DNA of 6,648 bases from an uncultured Collinsella sp. (GTDB taxonomy: Bacteria > Actinomycetota > Coriobacteriia > Coriobacteriales > Coriobacteriaceae): positions 1-6,648 of the forward strand of contig URWW01000053.1 of NCBI GenBank assembly GCA_900551665.1, given 5' to 3'. Numbering within the stretch: the first letter of the stretch is position 1; the number at the start of each line of letters is the position of its first letter. Position numbers and translations under genes: made by a program. This document shows, one piece after another, positions 6,340 through 6,648 of the stretch. Below the pieces are notes generated by a model. That model was not told the DNA's origin, did not search any database, and saw only the letters and a list, made by a program, of their open reading frames with translations.

Positions 6340-6648
6340 TCACGCTTCTTCCACGGGGTCGATGGATACGGTCAGGGTCTCGCCCGGTTCCACGGCGGCG
6401 AGCATCTTGGGCGTTATGGGCGCCGCTTCCATGATGCTCGGCTTGTAGTCGCGCGTCTTGCCGCGGAAGAGGACGGCGTCGCCCGCACGGATCACGAGCT
6501 GGGCGTGCTCGAGGGGGCGGCGCACGCGGAAGAACGCCTTTGTGGTTGCCGCTCGGTTGATACGCGCAGGCACGATGTAGCCGGCCATGCCGCCGGGCTC
6601 GAGGGTCACGGGTTCGGAGAGAACGTCGGACTGCGTCGTGCCGAGGGC
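6340..6648 (-). CDS. C-terminus of probable NAD(P)/FAD-dependent oxidoreductase, cut by window edge
   Basis: The frame is open from the right edge (first in-window codons read ALGTTQSDVL) to a TGA at 6340, giving 102 residues of C-terminal sequence. A GTG at 6609 is internal, not a start. The segment contains GGMAGYIVPARI and FFRVRRPLEHAQLVIRAGD followed by a short beta-rich tail. This resembles the C-terminal domain of COG0446-type FAD/NAD(P)-dependent oxidoreductases encoded next to DUF1667 proteins. The FAD and NAD(P) binding motifs would lie upstream, outside the window, so the assignment rests on this weak C-terminal similarity and on gene order. If correct, it probably belongs to a three-gene set oxidising glycerol-3-phosphate or a related substrate. 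Confidence 0.62.
   Translation of the reverse strand, partial: ALGTTQSDVLSEPVTLEPGGMAGYIVPARINRAATTKAFFRVRRPLEHAQLVIRAGDAVLFRGKTRDYKPSIMEAAPITPKMLAAVEPGETLTVSIDPVEEA

Noticed and set aside
5894..6448. 184-codon plus-strand open frame over DUF1667 and the oxidoreductase end
   Set aside because: It starts in the intergenic inverted repeat and runs antisense to two conserved proteins. It is Ser/Arg/Thr-rich with no family resemblance.
6607..6609. GTG codon as a possible start of an 89-residue gene
   Set aside because: The frame continues open to the window edge with protein-like sequence and no Shine-Dalgarno precedes it, so the gene is simply truncated by the window.
1..6648. Search for mobile elements, CRISPR repeats, tRNAs, phage or toxin-antitoxin genes
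   Set aside because: No regularly spaced repeats, transposase or integrase motifs, tRNA-like cloverleaf or terminal inverted repeats were seen. Base composition is uniform across the genes.

Overview
The window looks like a stretch of chromosome from a high-GC, anaerobic Gram-positive, most likely an actinobacterium of the class Coriobacteriia (Collinsella/Olsenella-like). That reading rests on the strong G/C bias at third codon positions, the style of the ValRS, the presence of a formate/nitrite-type channel, and an oxidoreductase plus DUF1667 pair of the kind found in anaerobe glycerol-3-phosphate dehydrogenase operons. The genus is an inference; no rRNA or other marker is present.

Left half, plus strand. 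The 3' nine-tenths of valS (valyl-tRNA synthetase) enters from the left edge and ends at 2456. A near-perfect GC-rich hairpin terminator follows it. Only about 20 bp later begins a formate/nitrite transporter (FNT) gene, and 9 bp after that comes folC (folylpolyglutamate/dihydrofolate synthase). valS and folC are neighbours in many Gram-positive genomes, so the FNT gene appears to sit inside a conserved pair. It is tightly coupled to folC, whose Shine-Dalgarno overlaps the FNT stop codon. An FNT channel can move formate, the one-carbon unit that charges tetrahydrofolate, and FolC adds the polyglutamate tail that retains folates in the cell. The pairing is therefore functionally suggestive but unproven.

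Right half, minus strand. folC converges, with a 12-bp gap, on a secreted cell-wall protein. This protein has a signal peptide, a PcsB/CwlO-type coiled-coil region, a Pro/Ala-rich linker and a C-terminal RlpA-like double-psi beta-barrel. Upstream of it is a 113-bp intergenic region with a clear -10 element, TATACT, and a compact inverted repeat where the -35 would lie. Next, transcribed toward it, are a DUF1667 gene carrying a CxxCPxxC...C cysteine set and, 6 bp further upstream and running off the right edge, the C-terminus of what is probably the NAD(P)/FAD-dependent oxidoreductase that usually accompanies DUF1667.

I see no mobile element, CRISPR array, tRNA, rRNA or phage gene. Most of the window is housekeeping sequence. 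The items most worth a second look are the coiled-coil/RlpA fusion with an apparently substituted catalytic histidine, the FNT insertion between valS and folC, and the inverted repeat overlapping the promoter of the cell-wall gene.
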